NCBI RefSeq assembly: GCF_001422245.1
Contig: NZ_LMMM01000020.1
Span: 62,001-126,000 of the forward strand
DNA from: Rhizobium sp. Leaf262
Lineage (GTDB): Bacteria; Pseudomonadota; Alphaproteobacteria; Rhizobiales; Rhizobiaceae
Direction: 5' to 3'
Length of the DNA: 64,000 bases
Shown here: positions 1 through 9,484 of the stretch, piece by piece
Layout: the number at the start of each line of letters is the position of its first letter
Numbering within the stretch: position 1 is the first letter of the stretch
Translations under genes and position numbers: made by a program
The notes under the pieces: model-generated
Told to the model about the DNA's origin: nothing
Databases searched by the model: none
The model's input: the letters and a program-made list of their open reading frames with translations, nothing else

Positions 1-536
1 TAAAGATGCTTCGGCACGATGGGTGTCTCGCCAGCGGCAAGTGCTGTAATGAGGTAGGGCGCCGGCTTGGAAAGAACCAAGACCACCGTCAGTTCGTCAG
101 GCGTTTCGACATCCGACAGGTTAAGGAAGGTATTGCGTCCGCGTGGGTGCACCTCCTTGATGGTCTTGATCGAGAAGGCGACGTCGGCGGAGGTGAAGGG
201 CTTGCCATCATGCCATGTCACACCGGGTCGCAGCTTGAAGGTATAACGCAAGCCATCCGGGCTGATCTGCCACTCCGTTGCCAGAAGCGGTTTCGGATTG
301 AGATCGAAATCATAGGTCAGCAAACCCTCCGTCACCTTCGGCGAGACATAAAAGGAATTGCCCGCCGTGTGGGCGATAGTGGTCAGCACCGGCGGTTCGG
401 TGGCCAGCAGGAAGGTTGCCGTGCCGCCGAGCGCGGGCTCCACCGCCCACGCCCCGACACGTGAAAGTGAAACGGCACCCAGGGCGACGGATGCCAGAAG
501 AAACCCGCGTCTTGTCGTTTGATGGAAATCTGTCAT
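1..536 (-). CDS. ABC transporter substrate-binding protein, family 5 (partial, N-terminal part)
   Basis: This is the N-terminal part (about 178 residues) of a periplasmic solute-binding protein of the peptide/nickel family; the rest lies beyond the left edge. It starts at an ATG read down from 536. Residues 7-16, TTRRGFLLAS, form a twin-arginine signal, followed by a hydrophobic stretch, so Tat export is likely. The body has the usual family landmarks (VTEGLLTYDFDLNPKPLLATEW, then WHDGKPFTSADVAFS). It closely resembles the three other family-5 binding proteins in the window, at 9513-11108, 11772-13367 and 19215-20819. It is divergent from the permease/ATPase genes starting at 793 and is the natural partner of that importer. 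The ligand is not evident; neighbours suggest an organic sulfur compound. Confidence 0.88.
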   Translation of the reverse strand, partial: MTDFHQTTRRGFLLASVALGAVSLSRVGAWAVEPALGGTATFLLATEPPVLTTIAHTAGNSFYVSPKVTEGLLTYDFDLNPKPLLATEWQISPDGLRYTFKLRPGVTWHDGKPFTSADVAFSIKTIKEVHPRGRNTFLNLSDVETPDELTVVLVLSKPAPYLITALAAGETPIVPKHL

Positions 537-792
537 GTCACGTTCCTCTCCGCGCCGGTATCGACCGGCGAAACTTGCCCCAATGGAAAAATCGTTTCTG
601 CCAAAGACCGATAAGAGCACATACGCCCAAGAATTGTCTTTTTTAGAAATTATCTTTCCTTAAATGGGTATTTATTGCTGTTTTTAAGAAAATAATTCCG
701 TTATCTCTTTGACAAATTCCATAATTTTAGTCAACTAATAACCTATTCAAATCGGGCAGTGCTGACGCCTGAGACAAAACGGATGGGAAGCA
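537..792. promoter_or_regulatory. Divergent intergenic promoter region of the organosulfur importer
   Basis: This 256-base region separates the minus-strand binding protein from the plus-strand permease and should hold both promoters. It is clearly AT-rich from about 630 to 750. A TTGACA hexamer lies at 709-714 on the plus strand, but I see no good -10 at 16-18 bases. The stretch AAGAAAATAATTC at 686-698 nearly repeats AAGAAAATTATTC at 19128-19140, upstream of another binding protein of the island. That makes it a candidate shared regulator site. A GGGAAG at 785-790 is the likely ribosome binding site for the gene at 793. Confidence 0.45.
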
Positions 793-1782
793 ATGTCGAA
801 TTCGAAGCGGATTTTATCCCAGGCGCGCCGGGTCGCCTTGTCGGCCATACCAACCGTGCTTGGCATCATCATCTTGAATTTCTTCCTGCTTCAGCTTGCG
901 CCGGGTGATGCCGCTGACGTGCTTGCCGCGGAAGCAGGTTCTGCGACGGTGGAGACGATGGCGGAGATGCGCTCTCGCTTCGGTCTCGATCTGCCGGTGC
1001 TGCATCAGTTGACGAACTACCTTGGCAATCTCGCGCAGTTCAGCCTTGGTTTTTCACCGCGATACGGCATGCCCGTAGCCGACCTGATCGGCCAACGACT
1101 GCCCGGGACGCTGGCGCTGATGGGTGCGGCGCTCGGCATCGCCATCTTCGTCGGTGTCTTCCTCGGATCGATCATGGCGCTTTTTTCCGGCAGATTGCCG
1201 GATCGAATCATCTCCATCGGATCGCTGATCTTCTATTCGGTTCCTGGCTTCTGGATTGGCTTGATGTTGATCCTGACATTTTCCGTCAAGCTCGGCTGGT
1301 TGCCATCGGGCGGTGACAGCACCATCGGCAGCAGCTTGACCGGCCTCGATGCCTTTTTGGATCGCATCCGCTACATCATTCTGCCCGCACTTTCTCTAGC
1401 CCTCTATTTTCTGGCCATCTATGCACGCCTGACCCGTGCAGCGATGCTGGAGGTAAAGTCGCAGGACTATGTGCGTACAGCGCGTGCCAAGGGCGTCTCG
1501 CCTTTCAAATTGACCACGCGCCACATCCTGCGCAACGCACTCATCCCCATTACCACCATGGCCGGAATGCACATCGGCGGACTTCTGGGTGGTGCGGTGG
1601 TGGTGGAGACGGTCTTTAGCTGGCCGGGATTGGGACGCCTCGCATTCGAAGCCGTGATGGCCCGTGATTTCAGCGTACTTCTCGGCATCCTGCTTCTGTC
1701 CTCTTTCGTCGTCATCATCGTCAACGCAGCCGTCGACCTCTTACAGGCATGGCTCGACCCTCGCATCGGAGAAAGCCGATGA
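793..1782 (+). CDS. ABC transporter permease, DppB/GsiC type
   Basis: Inner-membrane permease of the peptide/nickel (DppB) family, 329 residues, a normal length. One membrane segment lies near residues 14-35 and about five more from residue 105 onward. The EAA loop that docks the ATPase is visible at about 226-252 (YVRTARAKG, then RNALIPI). It is the first gene of a tight five- or six-gene plus-strand unit; its stop overlaps the start of the second permease at 1779. A GGGAAG ribosome binding site precedes the ATG. It presumably forms the heterodimeric channel with the next gene. The importer's substrate cannot be read from the permease; the sulfur-metabolism context is the only guide. Confidence 0.93.
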   Translation: MSNSKRILSQARRVALSAIPTVLGIIILNFFLLQLAPGDAADVLAAEAGSATVETMAEMRSRFGLDLPVLHQLTNYLGNLAQFSLGFSPRYGMPVADLIGQRLPGTLALMGAALGIAIFVGVFLGSIMALFSGRLPDRIISIGSLIFYSVPGFWIGLMLILTFSVKLGWLPSGGDSTIGSSLTGLDAFLDRIRYIILPALSLALYFLAIYARLTRAAMLEVKSQDYVRTARAKGVSPFKLTTRHILRNALIPITTMAGMHIGGLLGGAVVVETVFSWPGLGRLAFEAVMARDFSVLLGILLLSSFVVIIVNAAVDLLQAWLDPRIGESR

Positions 1783-2792
1783 GCTCCTCAAACACCACCG
1801 CACTTTTGCAAACCGCCAATATCGGCACGCAATCGAAAGCCGAAACATCCGTCTCGCCCGTGAAAGAGCAGAAAGGGGATCAGAAACCCTGGCCCTACCT
1901 GCATGCTCCCGACGCGCTTTCCGCCCGCACGATCTCTGTGCCCAGAAAGGGTCTGCGGCGGGAGCTGAAAATCTTCCTGACAAACCCGAATGCCATTGTC
2001 GGGCTGCTTTTTCTGGCTACCGTTATCGTCACGGCATTGCTGGCATCCGTTCTCTACCCCGGTGATCCGCTGGAAATGGTCGCACGCCCATTCCTGTGGC
2101 CCGGACAGAACGCCGCCTATCCACTTGGCACCGATTCCATGGGGCGGGACGTGATGGCGGGCATCGTGCATGGTGCACGCATTTCGCTGACCGTTGGTGT
2201 CGTTGCGACACTGATCGGCCTGACCATAGGCATCACCATCGGCGCATTTGCCGGATATTTTGGCGGTCTGGTGGACGATATTCTGGTCAAGCTCATCGAA
2301 ATCTTCCAGACTCTGCCGAATTTCGTCTTACTCGTCGTTCTCGTTGCCATTGCCCAGCCATCCGTCACGACGGTTACCTCGGCGATCGGCATCATCACAT
2401 GGCCCATGGTGGCGCGGCTGACGCGCGCAGAATTCCGCGCCATCCGTGAGAAGGATTATGTTCTGGCCGCCCGCAGCCTCGGTTACGGTCATGCGCGCAT
2501 CGTCTTTTTGGAAATCCTGCCCAATGCGTTGCCACCCATCATCGTCACATCGTCCGTCATGGTTGCCGGTGCGATCCTCATGGAAGCAGCGCTTTCCTTC
2601 ATGGGTCTGGGTGATCCGAACCGCGTGTCATGGGGCTCGATGATCGGCTCCGGGCGCGATGTCATCCGCACCGCATGGTATCTGACAGCCCTCCCCGGCC
2701 TTGCCATCGTCTTCACCGTGATTTCGCTCAACCTGATCAGTGATGGTCTCAACGATGCGCTCAATCCGCGCTTTTCGGAGGAACGCCGATGA
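1779..2792 (+). CDS. ABC transporter permease, DppC/GsiD type
   Basis: Second inner-membrane permease of the importer, DppC family, 337 residues from the chosen ATG at 1779. That ATG overlaps the previous stop as ATGA and has a purine-rich ribosome site (CGGAGAAAG) just upstream. An in-frame ATG at 1749 would overlap the upstream gene by 34 bases and is less likely. The first 60 or so residues are a hydrophilic cytoplasmic extension, longer than usual. Membrane segments follow, and the EAA loop contains YVLAARSLGYG and LPNALPPI. It is followed by the ATPase at 2789 with another ATGA overlap, so translation of the three proteins is probably coupled. Confidence 0.93.
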   Translation: MSSSNTTALLQTANIGTQSKAETSVSPVKEQKGDQKPWPYLHAPDALSARTISVPRKGLRRELKIFLTNPNAIVGLLFLATVIVTALLASVLYPGDPLEMVARPFLWPGQNAAYPLGTDSMGRDVMAGIVHGARISLTVGVVATLIGLTIGITIGAFAGYFGGLVDDILVKLIEIFQTLPNFVLLVVLVAIAQPSVTTVTSAIGIITWPMVARLTRAEFRAIREKDYVLAARSLGYGHARIVFLEILPNALPPIIVTSSVMVAGAILMEAALSFMGLGDPNRVSWGSMIGSGRDVIRTAWYLTALPGLAIVFTVISLNLISDGLNDALNPRFSEERR

Positions 2793-3787
2793 CCAAGCTG
2801 ATCGATGTGAAGGATTTTTCCGTAGGCTTCGGCGAGGCCCAACCCGTCAAGGGTGTCAGCTTCAGCGTATCGGCTGGCGAGATGCTGGCAATTGTCGGCG
2901 AAAGCGGATCCGGCAAATCCCTGACCGCACTGGGTTTGATTGGGCTGTTACCATCTCATGCCAAGGTGGGTGGCAAGATCTTGCTTGAGGGGCGCAACCT
3001 CCTGTCGCTTTCGGAACGGCAATGGCGCGGCATTCGCGGCAGCGATATCGGCATGATCTTTCAGGAGCCGATGACCTCTCTCAACCCGGTTCTGACCATT
3101 GGTGAGCAGATCGTCGAGGTACTTCGCATCCACGAGAAAATCGACAAGCGTCAGGCGCGAAAACGCGCCATCGAACTGCTCGACCTCGTCAATATTCCAG
3201 AGGCCGGACGGCGTGTGGATGATTATCCGCACCAGCTTTCCGGCGGCATGCGCCAGCGCGTCATGATCGCCATTGGCGTTGCCTGCAATCCCAAGCTCCT
3301 GATTGCCGATGAGGCGACGACAGCGCTGGATGTGACTATTCAGGCGCAAATCCTCCAGCTTCTCGACAACCTCCGCCGCGATCTCAACATGGCCGTCATT
3401 TTGATTACCCATGATCTCGGTATCGTGGCACAATGGGCAGACCGGGTGATGGTCATGTATGCGGGCCGAAAAGTCGAAGAAGGCTTGCCGGAACCAGTAT
3501 TCCGCAGCCCCTATCATCCCTACACACGCGGACTGCTTGCCGCGTCGCCGCGTGCGGAAGCCGGTCAGCACTACCGCGACGGACCGCTGCTTGAAATTCC
3601 CGGGTCGATTGTTTCGGCCACTGGTGAGAGGGGCTGTTCCTTCAAGCCGCGCTGTCCCAATGCCCGCGGTGTGTGCGGCCAATTCGTGCCGCCGCTGAGG
3701 ATCATTTCCGAGGGTCGACAGGCAGCCTGCCCTTTCGTCAACACAACAGCTGCGGAGGTCTCCCATGGCGCTTTTGTCAGTGCATAG
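2789..3787 (+). CDS. ABC transporter ATP-binding protein, DppD type
   Basis: ATPase subunit of the peptide/nickel-type importer, 332 residues. Walker A is GESGSGKS at 37-44, the signature LSGGMRQR at 150-157, Walker B LLIADE at 170-175 and the switch histidine H208. The C-terminal extension has the cysteine-rich oligopeptide-transporter tail (CSFKPRCP and later Cys residues near 282-315) that marks DppD/OppD-class ATPases and in some relatives binds an iron-sulfur cluster. A GGAGG ribosome site lies 9 bases before the ATG, which overlaps the upstream permease stop. It pairs with the ATPase at 3765, whose start lies inside the end of this gene. Confidence 0.94.
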   Translation: MTKLIDVKDFSVGFGEAQPVKGVSFSVSAGEMLAIVGESGSGKSLTALGLIGLLPSHAKVGGKILLEGRNLLSLSERQWRGIRGSDIGMIFQEPMTSLNPVLTIGEQIVEVLRIHEKIDKRQARKRAIELLDLVNIPEAGRRVDDYPHQLSGGMRQRVMIAIGVACNPKLLIADEATTALDVTIQAQILQLLDNLRRDLNMAVILITHDLGIVAQWADRVMVMYAGRKVEEGLPEPVFRSPYHPYTRGLLAASPRAEAGQHYRDGPLLEIPGSIVSATGERGCSFKPRCPNARGVCGQFVPPLRIISEGRQAACPFVNTTAAEVSHGAFVSA

Positions 3788-4700
3788 GCTTTCCACCGAA
3801 TATGCGGGCGGTCGTGGCACGGTGCGTGCCGTTGATGACGTATCGCTGGAGATCGAGGCCGGTGAAACGGTGGCGCTGGTAGGGGAATCCGGCTGCGGAA
3901 AATCGTCTCTGGGCAAATCCCTGATGCGTCTGGTCGAACCATCCTCCGGCAAGGTCACCTTCAAGGGTGCCGACGTGACGGCAATGTCATCCTCGCAATT
4001 GCGCGGCATTCGCCGTCGCATCCAGATGATCTTTCAAGACCCTTTCGCTTCGCTCAATCCCCGCCAGACGGTGCGCACGATCCTCACCGCACCGCTCAAA
4101 GTGCACGGGATTGGAGATGGCAAGCGGCAGCGCGAGATTGTCGAGGCCATCGTCGCCCAGGTTGGACTACCACCTGACGCCCTCGACCGTTATCCGCATG
4201 AGTTTTCCGGCGGGCAGCGCCAGCGTATCGGCATCGCCCGTGCATTGATTTTGGAGCCGGAACTGGTCGTTTGCGACGAGCCCGTCTCGGCGCTTGATCT
4301 GTCCATTCAGGCGCAAATACTCAATCTCCTTGTGGAGATGAAGAACCGCCTGTCGCTCTCCTATCTCTTCGTCTCGCACGATCTGTCCGTCGTCCGGTAT
4401 TTTTCGGATCGCGTGCTGGTCATGTATCTCGGCAAGATCGTGGAGAGCGCCCCTACCGCGCAGCTATGGGCATCGCCCAAACATCCCTACACGCGGGCGC
4501 TGCTGGCCGCCGTGCCGGACCCGGCACGCCGCAAGCAGGCGGCACCCACTTCGGGCGACCTGCCAAGCCCGCACAATCCGCCCTCGGGCTGCCGCTTTCA
4601 CACGCGCTGCCCGCTGGCAACCGATCTCTGTCGCGAAACAGCGCCGGAACACCAGCTTTTCGGTGAGAGCCACGCCGTGGCCTGCCACTATGCCCAATAA
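3765..4700 (+). CDS. ABC transporter ATP-binding protein, DppF type
   Basis: Second ATPase of the importer, 311 residues. Walker A is GESGCGKS at 40-47, the signature FSGGQRQR at 147-154, Walker B LVVCDE at 167-172 and H205 in the H-loop. The C-terminal tail again carries the family's cysteine pattern (CRFHTRCP). The start overlaps the previous gene by 23 bases and is preceded by GGAGG. It is about 20 residues shorter than DppD, as usual. With the two permeases and DppD it completes a four-subunit inner-membrane assembly that could serve several of the island's binding proteins. Confidence 0.94.
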   Translation: MALLSVHRLSTEYAGGRGTVRAVDDVSLEIEAGETVALVGESGCGKSSLGKSLMRLVEPSSGKVTFKGADVTAMSSSQLRGIRRRIQMIFQDPFASLNPRQTVRTILTAPLKVHGIGDGKRQREIVEAIVAQVGLPPDALDRYPHEFSGGQRQRIGIARALILEPELVVCDEPVSALDLSIQAQILNLLVEMKNRLSLSYLFVSHDLSVVRYFSDRVLVMYLGKIVESAPTAQLWASPKHPYTRALLAAVPDPARRKQAAPTSGDLPSPHNPPSGCRFHTRCPLATDLCRETAPEHQLFGESHAVACHYAQ

Positions 4701-4720
4701 CAATCCAAGGAGTACATATT

Positions 4721-5776
4721 ATGGTCGATTATCGCTATCTCGGGCGCAGCGCGCTAAAAGTCTCACCGCTGAGCCTCGGCACCATGATGTTCGGTGGACC
4801 GACGCCCGATGACGTCGCCTTTCGCATCATCGACAAGGCCCGCGAACAAGGCGTCAATTTCATCGACACCGCCGATGTCTATCATGATGGCAAATCCGAA
4901 GAAGTCGTCGGACGCGGCATCAAGGATCACCGCGATCATTGGGTTCTGGCGACGAAATTCGTCAACTCGCACAAGAAAGGTCCCAATCTGGGTGGCCATT
5001 CGCGCAAATGGGTGATCGAAACGGTCGAAAACTCCCTGCGCCGTCTGAAGACCGACTATATCGACATTCTCTACTTCCACCGCGCCGTGTTTGATGCGCC
5101 GCTGGAAGAGCCGCTGCGCGCCATCGCAGACCTCATCCGTGCTGGCAAGCTGCGCTATTTCGGCGTCTCGAATTTCCGTGGCTGGCGAATTGCTGAAATT
5201 GCGCATCTCGCGGACCAGCTTGGCATCGATCGCCCGGTGGCAAGCCAGCCGCTCTACAATATCGTCAACCGCACGGCAGAGGCTGAGCAGCTTCCCGCCG
5301 CCAACCATTATGGCCTCGGTGTTGTTTCCTATTCGCCGCTGGCGCGTGGCGTGTTGACCGGCAAGTACCAGCCGGGCCAGCAGCCGGGTGCTGATACCCG
5401 TGTCGGCCGTGGTGACAAGCGCGTTCTGGAAACGGAATGGCGTCCGGAATCGGTAGAGATTGCCCAGAAGGTCGCTGCTCATGCCGCCGCCAAGGGTGTC
5501 TCTGCTGCCGATTTTGCGCTGGCCTGGGTGTTGAACAACAAGTTCGTCACCGCCGCCATCACCGGCCCGCGCACCGAAGAGCACTGGAACGGCTATGTCA
5601 GAGCGCTCAACGTGACCATCGACGCCGATGACGAAGCATTGGTGGACAGCCTCGTGACGACAGGCCATCCCTCGACACCCGGCTTCAACGATCCGAGCCA
5701 CCCGGTGGAGGGCCGCGTACCGCGCAATGTCGAGCCCGCGCCACGCGCGCCGGTCCAGACCCGCGCGGTTGCCTGA
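4721..5776 (+). CDS. Aldo/keto reductase
   Basis: NADPH-dependent oxidoreductase of the aldo/keto reductase superfamily, 351 residues, TIM barrel. The catalytic tetrad is visible as D49, Y54, K79 and H120. The N-terminal YRYLGRSALKVSPLSLGTM is typical of the YajO/Tas-like group. An AAGGAG ribosome site precedes the ATG. It follows the ATPase gene by 20 bases and precedes the acyl-CoA-dehydrogenase-like flavoprotein, so it is probably co-transcribed with the importer. Its role may be to reduce an aldehyde or ketone left when the carbon-sulfur bond is cleaved by the island's monooxygenases; that is inference from context. Confidence 0.93.
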   Translation: MVDYRYLGRSALKVSPLSLGTMMFGGPTPDDVAFRIIDKAREQGVNFIDTADVYHDGKSEEVVGRGIKDHRDHWVLATKFVNSHKKGPNLGGHSRKWVIETVENSLRRLKTDYIDILYFHRAVFDAPLEEPLRAIADLIRAGKLRYFGVSNFRGWRIAEIAHLADQLGIDRPVASQPLYNIVNRTAEAEQLPAANHYGLGVVSYSPLARGVLTGKYQPGQQPGADTRVGRGDKRVLETEWRPESVEIAQKVAAHAAAKGVSAADFALAWVLNNKFVTAAITGPRTEEHWNGYVRALNVTIDADDEALVDSLVTTGHPSTPGFNDPSHPVEGRVPRNVEPAPRAPVQTRAVA

Positions 5777-5847
5777 CTGCCATCATTACAAAGCCTGCGG
5801 TGCAGATAGCGCCGCAGGCCACCCGATCCGCTCAAGGACCCAATGCG

Positions 5848-7089
5848 ATGTCGAACGCCAATACAGCCAGCCTAGAAACCACCAGCCTGTCCGACGTGCC
5901 CAGCCGTGACGAAATCCTGGCGCGTGCCAAAGACATCGCAGCCTTTGCCGCAAAAGACGCCGCCCGACGCGAGCGTGAGCGGCAACTGCCTTTCGACGTC
6001 TTTGCCCGCATCAAGCAAGCGAAACTCGGCACCTTGCGGATTCCGAAGTCGAAAGGCGGGCCGGGCGGCTCCATTACCGATTACATCGAGCTGTTGATGA
6101 TCCTTGGTGAAGCCGACAGCAATATTCCGCATGCGCTGCGCAGCCACTTCAATTTCACCGAACACCTGGCGCTTGGTCAAATCGAGCTTGAAGACCGCAG
6201 GCATCTGGAGAACGTGCTCTCCGGCAAGCTTTTCGCGGGTGCGAGTACGGAACAGGGCACCAAGCGTCCCGGCGAAATCACCACCCGCCTGAGCGCCGAT
6301 GGTGACCGCTACAAATTGAATGGCCGCAAATGGTATGCCACGGGCACCGCCTTTGCGGATTTCGGGTCTTTCAGCGCAATTGGTGATGATGAACAACCCA
6401 TTGGCGTTCTCATTCCGTTGGATCGCAAGGGCATCACCGTGCTTGACGACTGGGACAGCATGGGCCAGCGCATGACCGCCAGTGGCGGTGTGCTTCTGGA
6501 TAATGTCGAGGTCTTACCGCATGAACTGACGACACGGCGACTGACGACGCAGATCGGGCGTCACTGCTCCGCTATGCGGCAACTGCATCTGGCGGCATCT
6601 GCCACAGGCGCTGTGCAGGCCGCCATGAGAGATGGCATCGAATACGTGCTGAAGCAGGCGCGCACCACGCTTCACAGCGCCGCCGAAACCGCCAATCAGG
6701 ACCCGTTCGTGCAGAAGACGATCGGAGAGCTCAGCGCCGGTGCCTTTGCGGTCAAGACGCTGATCCGCGAGGCGGCGCGCACGCTGGATGTGACGGCTTT
6801 GACCTTTCAGACGGGTGACGAAGCAGCGATAGAAGCCGCTCTTATTGACGGCTCACTTGCTACTGCCCGCACACAGATCATCGCCTCCCAGCTTTCCTTG
6901 AACGTAGCGACAACCATTTACGAACTGGGTGGCGGTTCGGCCACATCGAGCGAACGCAACTTCGACCGGCACTGGCGCAATATCCGCACCGTCTACAACC
7001 ACAATCCGTTGCAGCACAAGGCACGAGTCATCGGTGACTACTATTTGAATGGCACCACCACGCACCTTGCAGAAGGCCGGGTTTTCTGA
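5848..7089 (+). CDS. Acyl-CoA dehydrogenase-fold flavoprotein, SfnB/DszC family
   Basis: Flavoprotein with the acyl-CoA dehydrogenase fold, 413 residues from the ATG at 5848; an in-frame ATG at 5800 lacks support, while AAGGA lies before 5848. Landmarks are RERERQLPFDVFARIKQAKLG near the N terminus, the middle domain with LNGRKWYATG, and the C-terminal four-helix domain ending in RHWRNIRTVYNHNP. It is shorter in motif than true acyl-CoA dehydrogenases and matches the SfnB/DszC group. Members use reduced FMN and oxygen to oxidise sulfur compounds (DszC on dibenzothiophene) or are implicated in dimethyl sulfone use (SfnB). A paralogue lies at 22064-23317. It is the last enzyme of the importer unit; a LysR gene follows directly. 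Confidence 0.88.
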   Translation: MSNANTASLETTSLSDVPSRDEILARAKDIAAFAAKDAARRERERQLPFDVFARIKQAKLGTLRIPKSKGGPGGSITDYIELLMILGEADSNIPHALRSHFNFTEHLALGQIELEDRRHLENVLSGKLFAGASTEQGTKRPGEITTRLSADGDRYKLNGRKWYATGTAFADFGSFSAIGDDEQPIGVLIPLDRKGITVLDDWDSMGQRMTASGGVLLDNVEVLPHELTTRRLTTQIGRHCSAMRQLHLAASATGAVQAAMRDGIEYVLKQARTTLHSAAETANQDPFVQKTIGELSAGAFAVKTLIREAARTLDVTALTFQTGDEAAIEAALIDGSLATARTQIIASQLSLNVATTIYELGGGSATSSERNFDRHWRNIRTVYNHNPLQHKARVIGDYYLNGTTTHLAEGRVF

Positions 7090-7108
7090 TGATGAGAGTG
7101 AGACCGTC

Positions 7109-8086
7109 ATGAGAGCAGAGTTTCTGTCTCCGCCCAAAGCAAACGCGCCCTTGCGATTGCCGACGCTCTCGCGTCTGCCGCCGCTGACAGCCCTGCGTGC
7201 TTTCGTTGTAGCGGCCAGGCATGCCAGTTTTTCACGCGCAGCCGATGAGCTGCATGTCTCCACCGCAGCAATAGGGCAACAGGTCCGTATTCTCGAAACC
7301 CATCTAGGCCAACCTCTTTTCAGCCGCCAGCGCGGCGAACTGGCACTGACGGATGCCGGTGCGGCCCTTTATCCCGGCATGGCGGAAGCCTTCGAAACCA
7401 TGGTGGGCAGTCTGTCGGATCTCCTGCGCTCCGGTTCTCGGCCAAGGCTCAGCATCCTGGCCTGCCCGTCTTTTGCTGCCCGCTGGCTGGGGCCCCGCCT
7501 AGGACGGGTCAGCCATGCCCTTGGCGATGTGGAGCTTTCCATCGAAACACTGGATGAAGGACCGCTCGACCGCCTTCAGCTTGACGACGCCGATTGCGCG
7601 ATTGTCGCATCCGGCGAACGGATTGCAGGCTACGCCTATGAGCCGCTGTTCGATGATGCAGTGCTGGCAGTCTGCGCGCCGGACTTTGCCGCGCGCCATC
7701 GGCTGACCGGTCATCCGGAACGCCTTCGCGATCTCTCGGGCGAAATTTTGCGCGGTAGCGGCAGCGATGCCGCATTCGAGTGGGCCAACTGGCTGCGGTC
7801 CTGCGGCATACACATCAGGCTTGCAACCCTCGGACCGCGCTTCTCCCACCAGCCGGTGCTGATCGAGGCAGCACTTGCCGGTCACGGCATTGCGCTGGTG
7901 CGTCAATCGCTGGTGTCGGAAGAGTTGAAAAACGGCAGGCTTGTCTCTCCGATTGGCTCACCACAGCCCACCGCCTGCCGCTATCATCTCCTCGCCAGCC
8001 ACGACAGACGGCGACAGCCGGAAATCACATCGCTCATCGCATTGCTGCGTGATGATGTGCCTTCCTTGAACGCTGCCGCCGCCTGA
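7109..8086 (+). CDS. LysR-family transcriptional regulator (GcvA-like)
   Basis: DNA-binding regulator of the LysR family, 325 residues from the ATG at 7109. The same frame is open from 7049, inside the previous gene, but that start would add an unconserved tail. The winged helix-turn-helix is at about residues 18-75 (PPLTALRAFVVAARHASFSRAADELHVS), the pattern of the GcvA branch. The remainder is the usual co-inducer-binding domain. It lies 19 bases after the SfnB/DszC-like gene and is convergent with the monooxygenase at 8096. Local control of the sulfur island is the obvious guess, with a sulfur metabolite as effector. Confidence 0.9.
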   Translation: MRAEFLSPPKANAPLRLPTLSRLPPLTALRAFVVAARHASFSRAADELHVSTAAIGQQVRILETHLGQPLFSRQRGELALTDAGAALYPGMAEAFETMVGSLSDLLRSGSRPRLSILACPSFAARWLGPRLGRVSHALGDVELSIETLDEGPLDRLQLDDADCAIVASGERIAGYAYEPLFDDAVLAVCAPDFAARHRLTGHPERLRDLSGEILRGSGSDAAFEWANWLRSCGIHIRLATLGPRFSHQPVLIEAALAGHGIALVRQSLVSEELKNGRLVSPIGSPQPTACRYHLLASHDRRRQPEITSLIALLRDDVPSLNAAAA

Positions 8087-8095
8087 CGTCATCGC

Positions 8096-9448
8096 TCAAG
8101 CACTTTCTCTCGCGGCGGCTGGTACGGTGTAGATATTCTCAGGCCGCGGCAGGCCGTAATGATCGCGCAGCGTGTCTCCCTTGTAATCCAGCCGGAACAG
8201 GCCACGCTTTTGAAGAAGCGGCACGACTTCATCGATGAAGATATCGAACCCGCCCGTGAGCCACGGCGGCATGATGTTGAACCCATCCGCAGCACCCTCC
8301 CGGAACCATGTCTCGATCCAGTCCGCCACCTGCTCCGGCGTGCCGGCAATGACCTTATGGCCGCGGCCGCCAGCCAGCCTATGCAGCAATTGCCGGATCG
8401 TCGGATTTTCCCGGTCGATCACATCGAGCACGAGCTGATGACGGCTGCTGTCGGCTTGGGCGCGTGTTGCTTCAACGGCTTCGCGCGGCAAGGGTTTGTC
8501 GAGATCCGCTGAACCGAGATCGATGCCGGTGATGCGGTTCAGTTGCGCCAGAGAAAAGGCTGGCTGGACGAGATCGTTGAATTCGGCCTCCAGCTTGCGT
8601 GCTTCCGTTTCCGTCGAGGCGATGAAGGGGCTGATGCCGGGCAGGATTTTGACATGTGCGGGATTACGCCCCGCTGCGGCCACGCGCTTCTTGATGTCGG
8701 AATAAAAACTTTTGGCGCTTTCGAGCGTCTGGTGCGCGGTGAAAATCGCTTCGGCATAGCGCGCAGCAAAACCTCTTCCCTCCTCGGACGACCCCGCCTG
8801 CACATAGACCGGACGCCCCTGAGGCGAACGCGGCAGGTTCAGCGCACCGCGAACCTGGTAAAATTCGCCCTTGTGATTGGCTGGATGGATACGGTCCGTA
8901 TCTGCAAACAGACCGCTTTCCTTGTCGGCAACGATGGCGTCGTCTTCCCAGCTATCCCACAGCTTCGTCACCACATCGACAAACTCGGTAGCCTGACGAT
9001 AACGGTCGGCATTGGCCGGATGCTTTTCGAGGTTGAAGTTCGCGGCCGCCGCATCTGCCGATGTCGTAACGATGTTCCAGCCGACACGGCCACCACTGAT
9101 ATGATCGACAGAAGCAAACAGCCTCGCGAGATTGTACGGCTCGTAATAGGTGGTGGATGCTGTCGCGATAAAGCCGATCTTCTCCGTTACTGCCGCAAGT
9201 GCGGCAAGCATGGTGATCGGCTCCAAGCGATGGCGGGCGGCATAACGGATATTGCTATCCAGCACCGGCGCATCTGCAAAGAAAATCGCGTCCAGTTTGG
9301 CCGCTTCGGCGCGCCGCGCAATCTCCTGATAAAGCTTGATGTCGGTCACGCGATGCGGCTCAGACTGCGGATGCCGCCACGCTGCTTCATGATGGCCGCC
9401 GGGATAGATGAATGCGTTGAGAACGAGTTTTTCGGATGTCCAGCTCAT
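8096..9448 (-). CDS. LLM-class flavin-dependent monooxygenase, NtaA/SnaA/DszA family
   Basis: Two-component flavin-dependent monooxygenase of the bacterial-luciferase superfamily, 450 residues. It has the NtaA/DszA pattern: GGHHEAAWRHP at the N terminus, FFADAP, then SGGRVGWNIVTT, LPRSPQGRPVYVQAGSSEEG and the C-terminal VVPLLQKRG and TLRDHYGL. Relatives take reduced FMN from a separate reductase and oxidise nitrilotriacetate, pristinamycin or dibenzothiophene sulfone. Its length is close to DszA (about 453). On the minus strand it follows the binding protein at 9513-11108 after 64 bases containing a perfect 22-base palindrome. A likely role is cleavage of a C-S or C-N bond in the imported compound. 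Confidence 0.91.
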   Translation of the reverse strand: MSWTSEKLVLNAFIYPGGHHEAAWRHPQSEPHRVTDIKLYQEIARRAEAAKLDAIFFADAPVLDSNIRYAARHRLEPITMLAALAAVTEKIGFIATASTTYYEPYNLARLFASVDHISGGRVGWNIVTTSADAAAANFNLEKHPANADRYRQATEFVDVVTKLWDSWEDDAIVADKESGLFADTDRIHPANHKGEFYQVRGALNLPRSPQGRPVYVQAGSSEEGRGFAARYAEAIFTAHQTLESAKSFYSDIKKRVAAAGRNPAHVKILPGISPFIASTETEARKLEAEFNDLVQPAFSLAQLNRITGIDLGSADLDKPLPREAVEATRAQADSSRHQLVLDVIDRENPTIRQLLHRLAGGRGHKVIAGTPEQVADWIETWFREGAADGFNIMPPWLTGGFDIFIDEVVPLLQKRGLFRLDYKGDTLRDHYGLPRPENIYTVPAAARESA

Positions 9449-9484
9449 AATCGTTCCTATCCTGTTCGTATGTCTTGAGATGAT

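Noticed and set aside
4763-5701. 312-codon open frame opposite the aldo/keto reductase gene
   Set aside because: Fully inside the reductase gene on the other strand, with no domain. The reductase has its full catalytic tetrad.
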